Shown: one piece after another, positions 35,501-46,988 of the stretch
How positions within the stretch are numbered: the stretch's first letter is position 1
Layout: each line of letters begins with the position of its first letter
Assembly (NCBI GenBank): GCA_028274465.1
Contig: CM051456.1
Location: forward strand, 44,328,870-44,392,869
Source: Plantago ovata
Taxonomy: Eukaryota; Streptophyta; Magnoliopsida; Lamiales; Plantaginaceae
DNA length: 64,000 nt
Reading direction: 5' to 3'
Made by a program: the position numbers and the translations under genes
Notes under the pieces: generated by a model
Seen by the model: the letters and a program-made list of their open reading frames with translations, nothing else
Told to the model about the DNA's origin: nothing
Database searches by the model: none

Positions 35501-37303
35501 CAGTGCAGTTCGGGATCTTCACCGTCTTCTTAGCCTTGTGGAGACCCTTGTGCAGGCATTCGAGCATAAATGTACACCAGTCATAGCTGCAAATGTTTTG
35601 GAATATATCAACATAGAAAAGCAGCCACCATTTGACGAAACCATTTTTGTTAGGAGTGTACAGAGCAACAAGCATGTATAGATGAAGAAGCCTAGCAACA
35701 TCTTGAGCCATTTCTGCATCTGTTGCAACCATTCTAGACTTTATTGCCTTTGCAATGGTAAGCGTAGTCATCTGGAACTTCACCCCATCCCACTCTGGCA
35801 GCAACGGCACAAGAAAGCCCACCTTGTGGACTCCTTAACTTTGACAATCTCATTCTGACCATCCCTCACTCCTAGAATGAGCTCAAAATGTCCCCTTACG
35901 GGATACACAGTCTTTGTCCCTATACGGAATCCACCATCAACGGTATAACGCGAAACCATCTCCCAAGTAACTGCATCTGACTTTTTATATCCTTCTAACT
36001 CGGGGGCTTTCATTTTGTTGGCAGCATCAACAATGTACCATGAAGGTGTTTGTCTAATAGCATTGAGATGGACTTCGCCGAATTTAAAAGCTCTCAATTC
36101 TGTAAGAACACTTTTTAAGTTGCACCTATACCCAGGGTATGTCCTGCCTACAAAAATATTAAAAAAAAAAAAAAGGTCACGCTGGAAAAAAAAAGAAGCT
36201 AAATACATAAGTTCACATAGAAGGCAACAAACCTTTAGGCTGAGAAGGGCCAACATTCTCTAGGCCAGAAACTTCAATGCCTGCCATCGAAATATGTACA
36301 CGTTCATTGTACTCAATAGTATACACTTAGCATATAACATTTTTAAGTGTGTAGAGAAAAAATAGTTGTCAAATACTAACCTTCATAATTCTCTTCAGTA
36401 ACCAAAACAGTCCTACGGGAGCGTTCCCCTTCTCTAACTTTAGTCGCTTTTACAGTGACATCTGCAATGATTTCGAAGATATCGACAGTTGTTCTAATGC
36501 AAGTTTGTATTTAAAGTACGTAACAGTGCTTAAAACAATACATTTGCTCCTATCTTCAGTGACTAGAACAGACCTCCGGGAGCGGTTAGTTGCTTCATCT
36601 ATCATCTGATGACTTGTTGCAGCTGAAATCAATTGAAATAGGTATGATGATGTCTTACTGAAATGATGAATATACATTACAGACAGTTGTTTATTAATTC
36701 AAATATAACTTACCAACATCAAATTGAACATCCATCATATAACCCGCTCTAGTTCTGTAGTGCTCTTTAATATTCTTGCGAGGAACAACTGAAATATACA
36801 ATGCAAGGAACTATCAAATGCTGGTTTAATTTGTTTAGGTATGCAGTGCATAACTTTCTAATCTAACTGGTTACCTTCTTTCATCTTCAGATTACGTGAA
36901 ACAATTCTACGTTTTTCCTCCGATTCTCTAGAGGAATCGCTATCAGACATTTTCGAATTACCAACGACGCGATAATCTGCGTATATGTTAAATTATTACT
37001 GCATATTACACAAATAAAATGGGCAAGTTGTTCTCATGGATAAACTAACTTACCAGAATCTGAATCATCATCGGATTCAAGCTCAGTTCCAGCCAACAAT
37101 TTCCTAGACAATACTGCCTTAGCCCGCTTCGGACGGATGACATCTGTGGCACTTAATGTTAATAAAAAATCATTTAGTTCATATATCATTACTTTTCCAA
37201 ACAAATCAGATGCTGGAAGAAAAAAAAAGCAAAGCTCTACCGGCATTTACTAAACTAGTATTCTTAGTTGGGAATGGTTGCGTAGTCATTGTAGTCAAGT
37301 TAT
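32521..37303 (-). pseudogene. Multi-exon transposon gene with C-terminal Ulp1-like protease domain, decayed
   Basis: At least 14 exons with GT-AG borders can be traced on the minus strand: 37303-37241, 37143-37054, 36976-36875, 36788-36714, about 36622-36550, 36461-36381, 36280-36233, 36147-35490, 35408-35271, 35170-33598, 33520-33424, 33342-33229, about 33115-32882, and 32815-32521. The long exon 36147-35490 plus the next resembles the DUF1985 / plant mobile domain region (VKWWLLFYVDIF, PRFRKW). 35170-33598 holds a coiled coil. The last two exons form a C48 peptidase: HW near 32980, then FYNPL, then QPKNSLDCGVIVC near 32680. Such proteases occur in Mutator-like and other plant DNA transposons and may be SUMO-directed. 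Breaks: a frameshift near 35823, one near 34460, and TAG stops near 34243, 33928 and 33320. No terminal inverted repeats were found; element B truncates the 3' side. Confidence 0.7.
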
Positions 37304-38689
37304 CTGCATGTGATGTCTTACCAAATCAAGAAGAGCCTTCACTAATTATGTCGACAAAACTACAGATTTGTCGAATATGGGCAAACGGAAAAAAAAAATT
37401 ATTAAACAATAAATATAGGAAACGTAAACTAATAACCTCCAGTCACACATTCCGGGCCACGTGTACTTATCCTATCCGGCATACCTGGCATTAATTACAT
37501 TAGCAAAGAAAAAAAAGACATTAAACACAATTAGAGAAAATAGCATTGCACTTTACTATTATTTTCATCAGGGAAAAAAAGTTAAAAAAAAAAAAACACC
37601 CTAGCCACGGCTGTGTTTGCGCATGTCATTCCTTTCGAAAATGTATCCTCTACAAGAAACATAATTTAACCCTTGTTAGTGGATATATGACATCTTCAAT
37701 TAAAATTGAAAATCAAGTCTAAATTGCTAACCGGAATCAGAAGAACAGATCGGATTCATCTATGGGAATTGACCATTTTTACTTGGAAAGAAGGTAAAAT
37801 TCAATTACACCGGAGTACATTTTTCATTATTACACCAGTAAGTTGGTGTATAGTGAATACTCACTTCATCCAAATATCCGACAAAAGGTTATCGGGCCTC
37901 ATTACAAAGGTTAAAATAACAGACATGCCCATTAGACACATCCACACAGAGTGGCCCATTAAACATTAGCCCACTCAGTATTTTTGGTTTTTATAACTTA
38001 CAAGCTAATTGGACAGTAAAATTGTGGATGCATGTAAAATAATGGGAAACGTAATATATGTACAATAACTGGAATTTAGTTCTTCATTGGGTAAAAACTA
38101 ATTTTTTTTTACATATATGAATATTGTATTCTGGTCGTATTTTTCCTATAATGGGCTACAACCCTTAGTTGTGACGTCAATATTACTATATACGGGTACT
38201 AACTGTATGAATAAATTTTACTTAACATTTATTAGTAAACAAGCACTATTGAAATTAAAAAATGAGTCTCTTAGATTATATGGAATAGTCCAAAACGGTC
38301 AAATATGGACATCCGCAAACTGGTAGTAAATGGGCCATATTCAAACGGGTTACGACCGCAAACCGTCATCTACGACCCAAACTAAACAATCAGCTTTTAC
38401 CAATGAATATGGCCCAATACCAATACCCGTCCATTTTGTTGAACGGCCCATTTACTACCAGCTTACTACGGGTCCCATACTAAAAAGCCTGACGTATGTC
38501 TGCTGTCATTCCTATTAGAATTTCGTTTTTTTATTGGCCATCATTGTCTTTGTCTGGACTTTTGTGGACAAAGCTAGTAGGTGGCGGTATAGGATTCAAT
38601 AGCCTTTGGAGCTATATACAAAATTATTGAAAATGAAGACTCATTGCAATGTTTTTGCCGGTTTTGGTAGCTGATGACGAGCCGCCCCT
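37304..38689. other. Upstream flank of the Ulp1-type gene, with a foldback
   Basis: More 5' exons of the gene may lie near 37320-37360, but I cannot fix the start. The rest is AT-rich and without a supported gene, apart from the nested inverted repeat at 38320-38461. Confidence 0.4.
38320..38461. repeat. Nested inverted repeat (MITE-like foldback)
   Basis: Outer arms 38320-38336 and 38445-38461 are perfect 17-mers (CTGGTAGTAAATGGGCC and its complement). Inner arms 38332-38343 and 38404-38415 are perfect 12-mers. The unit is about 140 bp. Confidence 0.75.
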
Positions 38690-39840
38690 CCATTTCCATG
38701 ATAGTTCTAGTAACCCACAATATTATCCCATTTGTAATAGGTAGTCTCATTAGTAAATGACTAATAGAAAAAGAGAAGGTAACTGACAGTACTAGTACTT
38801 CGCAACTGACTGATAATAGTAATGATATCAACAATAGTAGGGTATGGAAGGACCAGTACCCGAAAATATAGTATGGTACCGGTAAGTAACAATACTAGTA
38901 CGTCGCAACTGACTGATGGTAGTAATGCTATCAACAATAGTACCGGTGTCGAGGTACCAGTACCCGAAATATAGTATTGCTACCCCACATTAGTATCACA
39001 ACCAGAACCATCTACACCGACTTTGTGATAGTACCAGTATCACAACACCAGTACCATTAGCACATCAGTGTAACCACAGCATCACCATCGACTCCATTTC
39101 CATGATAGTGCTAGTAAACCGCAGTATTTTCCCATTTGTAATCGGTAGTTTCATCAGTAAGTAAATGACTAATATAAAATGAGAAGCTAACTGACAGTAC
39201 TAGTACTTCGCAAATGACTGATAATAATAATGCTATCAACAATAGTATCGGTATTGAAGGACCAGTACCCGAAATATAGTATCGGTACCCCACATTAGTA
39301 TCACAACACCAGTACCATCTACACCGACTTTGTGATAGTACCAGGACCCGGTAATATTATCATATCGGTGATCGTTGGTTTCTTTAGTATATTACTTATA
39401 TCAGAAGAATGCAATATTATCGTATTGGTGATTTGAGCACCGACCCTAATAGTACTGGTTTCATGGTACCGGTTCCATATTATAGTATTGGTACCCCACA
39501 TTAGGGTAACCACAATATCACCATCTACTCCATATCCATGATATTGCTAGTAACCCGCAATATTATCCCATATGTAATCATTAGTTTCATGAGTAAATAA
39601 GTAATAGAAAAAAGAGAAGGTAAGTAACTATACTAGTATTTCGCAACTGACTGATGGTATCAATGATATCAACAGTAGTACCGGTATCGAAATACCAGTA
39701 CCCGAAATTTAATATAGATACCGCACATTAGTATCACAACACCAGTACCATTCACACCGACTTAGTGATAGTACCACGACCCGGCCGTATTATCATATTG
39801 ATGATCGGTAGTTTCGCTAGTATATAACTTATATCAAAAG
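38690..39840. repeat. GGTACC/GTACC-rich repeat tract, left half
   Basis: A unit beginning CCATTTCCATGATAGT recurs at 38690, 39094 and 39530 (spacings 404 and 436), with a partial extra copy at 38881-38990. It is full of GTACCAGTACC and GGTACC words. Element D is inserted at its right end; the tract resumes at 55631. Confidence 0.75.
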
Positions 39841-40299
39841 TGATGAAGGCTAAATAGGTCTAAGTATCTAACTCACCATCTCTCGTTCCATGGGAGCCTA
39901 TGGAAGGAGTACGTTTACTGATGGGCGATGATATGAACCTGCCAAAAGGGAAGATTAATGGGGAGGGGAATTAGGACCGGCCTACCGAAGTTAGACCGGA
40001 GCCAAATTAATGTAGTGAGAAGATTTTAGCATAGTTAGGCGATAGATGAATAATAATTGAGGGTAATAAATGGAGACATATTTATAGGATACGGAGTAGG
40101 CCCCCCTTTTCTGACAGCTCTCGATAAGCTTTGTAAGGTACTGTAGCTCTTTTCGAGTGACTAGGTAGCTTCGACCAGTATCGTCCGGGGGGTCGTTGCA
40201 CAGGGTGTTTCGAGGGTATGTGCACCCGAAACCACGGGGTATTCTTCGACCTCTATATATATGTTTCGGTATGCGGGTAGTACCACGTATCCCCTATCA
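39841..40299 (-). repeat. 3' LTR of element D
   Basis: 459 bp. The minus-strand TATAAATA box is at 40079-40086. It differs from the right LTR at one G/C site, one G/A site and the length of a C run. Confidence 0.95.
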
Positions 40300-41068
40300 T
40301 GAGTCCCCCAAGTTTCGGTGGATGAGGGTAGAGAATCCATTGAAAGTTCGTGTTATCTTTCGGCGATGTTGTTTAGGCGGGGCTGGTGCTTTTGAACTTG
40401 CGGTTACACGGGGGTAAAATGGTAACTTTCTTTGGCCGTCGCTTCGTCTTTACTCCGCGTTTTGTGGGCATAGTGGGTCGTGCGGCGTACGCACTCCTCG
40501 GTTAGGGCGCCGTAATAATGGAGAGGTGGGAGTGAAGTAGTTCCTTTAGTTTCTTTTCTTCATTCACTCAATTTCAAACTTCCTCCAAACATTGCCTACT
40601 TTGTTCTTCTCTCACTAAGAATTTCACTTATCGTCATCGGCGTTTTGCCCGGAGCTTGAATCTTCTCCGTCCAATTTCTCAGGTACGCTTTTTTCCCTTT
40701 GTTTTTCCTGCGATTTGGTTGTAATTTCGGCGTGTTGCTTCTACTTTTGGGGTTTGTCTTTCTCGTTGATTTTTGCTTTTCTCTGTCTTGGGCCTTTAAT
40801 CACGGGGGCGCCACCTTCCGTCGTGGAGTCGCCGTGATCCCTTCCTTTTGTTTTTGCTACTTTTGTATGGTAGGTAATTTCATGGCATGTTCAAGTTGTT
40901 TTCTGGGTTTTTGGGATTTCGGGTAGCTTTCTGATTGCTGTAACTTGGGGATCTCGAACATGTCGTTTGTAGTATTCGAACTTGTGGGGATTTCTTAACA
41001 CTTCGACACTCTTAGTTGATTCCGGGTTGGGTTCGAACTGACTATTCCTTTTGGTAGATTTTGTAAGG
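40300..41068 (+). promoter_or_regulatory. PPT of element D and 5' leader of the antisense ORF
   Basis: The bases next to the LTR read ACTTGGGGGACTCA on the minus strand, the polypurine tract. Read on the plus strand, 40530-41068 looks like the leader of the antisense ORF: a pyrimidine-rich stretch, a likely donor at about 40682 (CTCAG|GTACGC) and a likely acceptor about ten bases before the ATG at 41069. No clear TATA box was found on this strand. Confidence 0.55.
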
Positions 41069-43142
41069 ATGTCGAAACAAAATGTCAACCAACCCGGTGT
41101 CGGTGATGACTCGAACAGTGAAAACTCATTTAGTGTTAACAAGAGATCGAACTCTTTAGGTAGAGATACTGGCTCCCTCCTTTCTGATTCGAAAAACTTT
41201 TTACCCTCGAGTCAGGTTCTTGGAGGTGTTCCGGTCACCCATCTGTTCAAAGGGGGCAAAGTTCTCTTTCGAGACTTGCTTCGAGGAGTCGAACAATTTT
41301 TTTGACTATGGATGCTCCGATCGACGAACAAGTGGGGGAAGCAGCGCCTATGGATCCGGTTCTCACGGATGATAATTCCGACTTGAAGTTACCCACTGAT
41401 AGTAGTTCCGTTCGTAGGAAAGAGGCGGATTCCTTGTATCATAAATTTGGAATCCCGGGTACATACGAAATTATTTTGCCGGGCCCAAATGATAGGATGT
41501 ATAGCCCGCCTCTGGATTGCATAGCTATCACAATCCAAGCCCTCGAACATGGTTTTAGATTCCCGGTATGCGATGGGGTTGTTCATATTTTGAACAATTT
41601 AGGTCTTTGCCCGACCCAGTTACTACCGAACGCGATGGGGAGTGTGATCGCGTTTTGCGTTTGGTGCAAGACAATTAATCGACGAGTGACAGCCTCGAAC
41701 TTCCTCAACTTTTTCTCAATGTGTCAAAGTAAAGATAGGGGGTGCTTCTACTATTTCTCTCCAATAAGTGGGTATGAGCTTTTTTCGAAATTTCAATCTT
41801 CCCACGGTGTCGGATACAAAAGACGGTACGTTTTCGTTCGGATGCCACAGAACGAAAATGGTACGCCTGGGACTGTTCCCAGGCTTCGATTATGGCGTCG
41901 GCACAACGGGGAAGTAGCCGTTCTCGAACGCCGAAATGAGTGGGCCGAACAATATAGGGGTTTTAAACCCGAGGATCGGATTATCCCCTATAGTCTCCTG
42001 GTGGAGCCGATCCTGTACCTTGCGGGAGTATCTTCGATTGAGCCGGAGATTCGGGGGAACATCCGTGACTTGGGTAAGTTGTGTGCTTTGCTTGTTTTTT
42101 CTTTTCGTAACTTTTTCCTTTATTCGATACTAACTTATCGAAATATTTTCTTTGCAGAGTACTGGATGAGGCTGTCTCAGGAGTTTCTTGCTAAGAGGGC
42201 GCTGTCCCTAGCGAACAAAAATTCGGTACCGAAATATACGGAGGCTCGTCCCCAGAACATCTCCACCATCATCGAACCGGACTTTGCTCCGCACTTGGTT
42301 TCGGCTCCGAATGTCGAAGATGGAGCGCCGGGTCCGGCTGGGGAGGAGGCTGGTCCGGGGGTAATAGCCGGTGTTAATGCTATACCCTCGAACAGGATTG
42401 AGGGATCGGACGATACCCACTTGTCGGAGCGTACTACTTCCGTCCCTCGGGATATTGCTCAGAGTTCCGCTTCTGGTCAGCGGAAGCGGTATCGAACAGA
42501 TGGGGGTGTCGAACCAGCTGGAAAGAAGATCATCGAAGTACCGGACTCTCCCGAAAAATCGGGTGGGGTGAGGCGAAATCCTTCCCGCTTGGCCCGGGGC
42601 CAAGGCTTGTCGGAGGTTTCTTTCTTTCACGATCCTTCGGCCGGTTTGAAGTGGAGGGACCTGATGATCTCCAGTACTGACCAGGTTGAGCTCGATCGAC
42701 TATCGGACGGAGAGATCAGGGCTAAGGCTGCTTCCCTACAGATGCAAGTAAGTTCTGTTTTGGGAAAGTTTATCCTTCGTATTTAAATTTATTGTCGGAC
42801 GTATATACTATCCGCCGAACTGATTTCGATGCATCTTTTTCCGTGCTTTTGTGTTTGTTTTTCTTCTGCCGAACGTTCATGCAACCCGTCGAACTGATTT
42901 TGGTTTTTGTACTTGTCTGTCAGATGCTCACGGTTGCGAGGAACATCGATAGCCGTTTGGAAAAGAAGACACAATCGTCCGAGGGGGTTTATGCTAAGTT
43001 GTCCGATGAGAAGCGACTGAGGGAGAAGCTTCACGAGGGGTACGCCCGGAAAGAGAAAGAACTCAAGGAGGCCACTAAGGAGTTAGCTTGTCTTCGAGAG
43101 GAGAAAGTTTCGGTGGATGGGAAACTTTCGGTCGTGGAGTGA
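41069..43142 (+). pseudogene. Antisense extra ORF of element D, N-terminal and middle part
   Basis: Reads opposite to gag-pol. It starts at ATG 41069 (MSKQNVNQPG). Exon 1 runs to 42073, with a frame change in a T run near 41300. A short intron (42074-42157, TACTAAC branch site, GT-AG) leads to exon 2 (42158-42747). A second intron (42748-42923) leads to a coiled-coil exon. Residues coded at about 41430-42070 resemble the domain called putative gypsy-type transposon (PF04195 type), which occurs in extra ORFs of Tat elements. The middle is basic and low in complexity (GQRKRYRTDGG). A TGA at 43140-43142 replaces a CGA codon of the third copy, and beyond 43414 the gene is cut and joined to integrase sequence. 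Its role is unknown; a nuclear protein is plausible. Confidence 0.72.
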
Positions 43143-43421
43143 AAAAATGCGGATCTTCTCGCCAAAGTTGGGCAATTGGCCAAGGAGAGAGAGGGGTTCG
43201 AGACAGCCCTCCGAAAGACCCGAGAAGAGCTCTTCAAGAAGGGGAAGTTTGCCCGCATCGAAGCCGTCCGTGACTTTGTCGGATCCGGTTCTTGCTCGTA
43301 TATGTTAAGCAAGCGGGATGCGGAGGCTATGGTTAAAGCTCGGGACAAGACTCTGGCCCAACTCAAGTTCGGGGGTAAGCTACCGTCGGATTTCGACCCT
43401 ACCGGGGTGGTTGATGTTTCT

Positions 43422-44766
43422 CCATTGTCGGATACAATGACTCTTGGGAGTCCGAATCGGCAAATGATGTTTCTCCAAATGAAATCTCTTACGACTGATT
43501 CGGTGATTCTTCCTACGGCTTCAGCTTCGACCCACTTTGAGAAATACTCCACCGCGACTATGAGGAACTTCTTCTGATTAGTGGAGGTAGGGAGCTTTCC
43601 CACAATGTCGATGCCCCATCTATCGAAAGGACAAGATATTAGAGTGGGGATGAGGGGTCCTCCTGGAGCTTTGCTGTTGCGAGCGAATCTTTGGCATTCG
43701 TCGCATTTCTTAGTTCGGGCCTTTGAATCCTTGATGATGGTGGGCCAGTAGAACCCTTGGCGTCGAATTTTTGTGCCAAAGCCCTTCCTCCCGAATGATT
43801 TCCACAACTTCCGGCATGCACTTCTTCTAACAAGATTCGTGCTTCTTCTTCGTTGACACACTTCAGATGTGGCCCATGGAACGATCGTTTGTATAGGTCG
43901 GATCCGTCCGAAAGAAAATATTGGGCTCTCCTTCTGAGCCTTCGAGCCTCCGTTCGATCCACTCCTTGCTTGTAAAGCTGTAAAAAAGAAATAATCCCGT
44001 GGTTGGGGGGTGAGTTTCCTATTTGGAAAATAATTGGGTCCAGGCTTGGTGGTTTCGTTGTGAGGCTTCGAATTTTCTACCTTGATGTCCGCCAGCCATT
44101 TGTGGTCGGATTCTAAGGTATTGACTTCGAGACCTCGCTGCCTTTTGAGTTTATCCATTCCGATGGCAGGTTTTTGTACCGTCATGAGGGTGACCTGATT
44201 GTGACAGCATAATTTTTATAAAGTTTTTTGAAATGGATCCGTTGTCCACGGATCGATTTGATTTGTTCGGGGTAGGAACATACCTGTCGGGTAGCAATCG
44301 TTTGTGACGAGCTCCCGAATTTAGCTAGGCCGTCCACGATTTGGTTGAGCGTCCGAGATATTTGTGATATTTCGACGCTTTGGAATTTCGGAATGATATC
44401 CTTGAGTTCCGCTAAGTATAGCTTCATGGGCTCTTCCTTTGCTTCGAATGCTCCCGCATGTTGTTGGGCTACCAGTTGCGAGTCGGTGTACAGATGTACG
44501 TGTTTGGCTCCTCCTTCAAGCGATAATCGAAGGCCGATGAGGGCGGCTTCGTATTCCGCTTCATTGTTGGTCGCGGGGAAAGCAAGGCGTACGGCAAAAT
44601 CCATTTTGGTCCCGAGAGGGTCGATCATGTGGATTCCCACTCCCCCTTGGACTCTAGTGGACGAGCCGTCGACAAAAATGTCCCATCTTGGTTCCATATT
44701 CTGGCCTTTAGAGAACGCTTCGACGGTACATACAAGTTCGATGTCCTCATTAACTCCGAGGAAAAA
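43422..44766 (-). pseudogene. pol: Integrase core plus RNase H fragment, unit 1
   Basis: Minus strand, from RNase H (44697 down to 44182; FVDGSS, GGVGI, NNEAEYEAALIGL, TDSQLVAQQ) through linker to integrase: zinc-binding H-H-C-C part (VHAGSCGNHS, CDECQR), first Asp in DRWGIDIVG, second in VSDNG, where it is cut by the junction. The third catalytic residue (Glu) is absent. A one-base deletion near 43772 shifts the frame relative to unit 2. RT is not included, so the piece cannot act alone. Confidence 0.88.
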
Positions 44767-45635
44767 AGATCATCGAAGTACCGGACTCTCCCGAAAAATC
44801 GGGTGGGGTGAGGCCCGGGGCCAAGGCTTGTCGGAGGTTTCTTTCTTTCACGATCCTTCGGCCGGTTTGAAGTGGAGGGACCTGATGATCTCCAGTAGTG
44901 ACCATGTTGAGCTCGATCGGCTATCGGACGGAGAGATCAGGGCTAAGGCTGCTTCCCTACAGATGCAAGTAAGTTCTGTTTTGGGAAAGTTTATCCTTCG
45001 TATTTAAATTTATTGTCGGACGTATATACTATCCGCCGAACTGATTTCGATGCATCTTTTTCCGTGCTTTTGTGTTTGTTTTTCTTCTGCCGAATGTTCA
45101 TGCAACCCGTCGAACTGATTTTGGTTTTTGTACTTGTCTGTCAGATGCTCACGGTTGCGAGGAACATCGATAGCCGTTTGGAAAAGAAGACACAATCGTC
45201 CGAGGGGGTTTATGCTAAGTTGTCCGATGAGAAGCGACTGAGGGAGAAGCTTCACGAGGGGTACGCCCGGAAAGAGAAAGAGCTCAAGGAGGCCACTAAG
45301 GAGTTAGCTTGTCTTCGAGAGGAGAAAGTTTCGGTGGATGGGAAACTTTCGGTCGTGGAGTGAAAAAATGCGGATCTTCTCGCCAAAGTTGGGCAATTGG
45401 CCAAGGAGAGAGAGGGGTTCGAGACAGCCCTCCGAAAGACCCGAGAAGAGCTCTTCAAGAAGGGGAAGTTTGCCCGCATCGAAGCCATCCGTGACTTTGT
45501 CGGATCCGGTTCTTGCTCGTATATGTTAAGCAAGCGGGATGCGGAGGCTATGGTTAAAGCTCGGGACAAGACTCTGGCCCAACTCAAGTTCGGGGGTAAG
45601 CTACCGTCGGATTTCGACCCTACCGGGGTGGTTGA
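44767..45635 (+). pseudogene. Antisense-ORF fragment, unit 2
   Basis: Repeats the end of exon 2, the intron and the coiled-coil exon of the antisense ORF, almost identical to 42527-43414. It carries the same TGA (45361-45363), so the nonsense change came before the duplication. It then fuses to integrase at 45636-45643. Confidence 0.85.
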
Positions 45636-45642
45636 TGTTTCT

Positions 45643-46988
45643 CCATTGTCGGATACAATGACTCTTGGGAGTCCGAATCGGCAAATGATGTTTCTCCAAA
45701 TGAAATCTCTTACGACTGATTCGGTGATTCTTCCTACGGCTTCAGCTTCGACCCACTTTGAGAAATACTCCACCGCGACTATGAGGAACTTCTTCTGATT
45801 AGTGGAGGTAGGGAGCTTTCCCACAATGTCGATGCCCCATCTATCGAAAGGACAAGATATTAGAGTGGGGATGAGGGGTCCTCCTGGAGCTTTGCTGTTG
45901 CGAGCGAATCTTTGGCATTCGTCGCATTTCTTAGTTCGGGCCTTTGAATCCTTGATGATGGTGGGCCAGTAGAACCCTTGGCGTCGAATTTTTTGTGCCA
46001 AAGCCCTTCCTCCCGAATGATTTCCACAACTTCCGGCATGCACTTCTTCTAACAAGATTCGTGCTTCTTCTTCGTTGACACACTTCAGATGTGGCCCATG
46101 GAACGATCGTTTGTATAGGTCGGATCCGTCCGAAAGAAAATATTGGGCTCTCCTTCTGAGCCTTCGAGCCTCCGTTCGATCCACTCCTTGCTTGTAAAGC
46201 TGTAAAAAAGAAATAATCCCGTGGTTGGGGGGTGAGTTTCCTATTTGGAAAATAATTGGGTCCAGGCTTGGTGGTTTCGTTGTGAGGCTTCGAATTTTCT
46301 ACCTTGATGTCCGCCAGCCATTTGTGGTCGGATTCTAAGGTATTGACTTCGAGACCTCGCTGCCTTTTGAGTTTATCCATTCCGATGGCAGGTTTTTGTA
46401 CCGTCATGAGGGTGACCTGATTGTGACAGCATAATTTTTATAAAGTTTTTTGAAATGGATCCGTTGTCCACGGATCGATTTGATTTGTTCGGGGTAGGAA
46501 CATACCTGTCGGGTAGCAATCGTTTGTGACGAGCTCCCGAATTTAGCTAGGCCGTCCACGATTTGGTTGAGCGTCCGAGATATTTGTGATATTTCGACGC
46601 TTTGGAATTTCGGAATGATATCCTTGAGTTCCGCTAAGTATAGCTTCATGGGCTCTTCCTTTGCTTCGAATGCTCCCGCATGTTGTTGGGCTACCAGTTG
46701 CGAGTCGGTGTACAGATGTACGTGTTTGGCTCCTCCTTCAAGCGATAATCGAAGGCCGATGAGGGCGGCTTCGTATTCCGCTTCATTGTTGGTCGCGGGG
46801 AAAGCAAGGCGTACGGCAAAATCCATTTTGGTCCCGAGAGGGTCGATCATGTGGATTCCCACTCCCCCTTGGCCTCTAGTGGACGAGCCGTCGACAAAAA
46901 TGTCCCATCTTGGTTCCATATTCTGGCCTTTAGAGAACGCTTCGACGGTACATACAAGTTCGATGTCCTCATTAACTCCGAGGAAAAA
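45643..46988 (-). pseudogene. pol: Integrase core plus RNase H fragment, unit 2
   Basis: As unit 1, but the integrase frame is uninterrupted through the zinc-binding region and the first two catalytic Asp residues (46184 down to about 45670). It is the cleanest copy of this region in the window. RNase H lies at 46919-46404. Confidence 0.88.

Larger units (their letters stand above)
42527..46988. repeat. Tandem 2.2-kb chimeric units inside element D
   Basis: Each unit joins a piece of the antisense ORF (about 0.87 kb) to a piece of integrase plus RNase H (about 1.34 kb, opposite coding strand). Common landmarks repeat at 42531, 44771 and 46993, spacings 2,240 and 2,222; the 18-base difference is a deletion in later units near 44814. 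Junctions: antisense ORF to integrase at 43414/43422 and 45635/45643, with an identical 7-base filler; RNase H to antisense ORF at about 44766 and 46988. The units are almost identical. The third antisense piece continues into the full 3' end at 48183. Confidence 0.9.

Noticed and set aside
38690-39840. CRISPR array
   Set aside because: Repeats are about 0.4 kb, imperfect and without regular spacers. The window is a plant nuclear genome.
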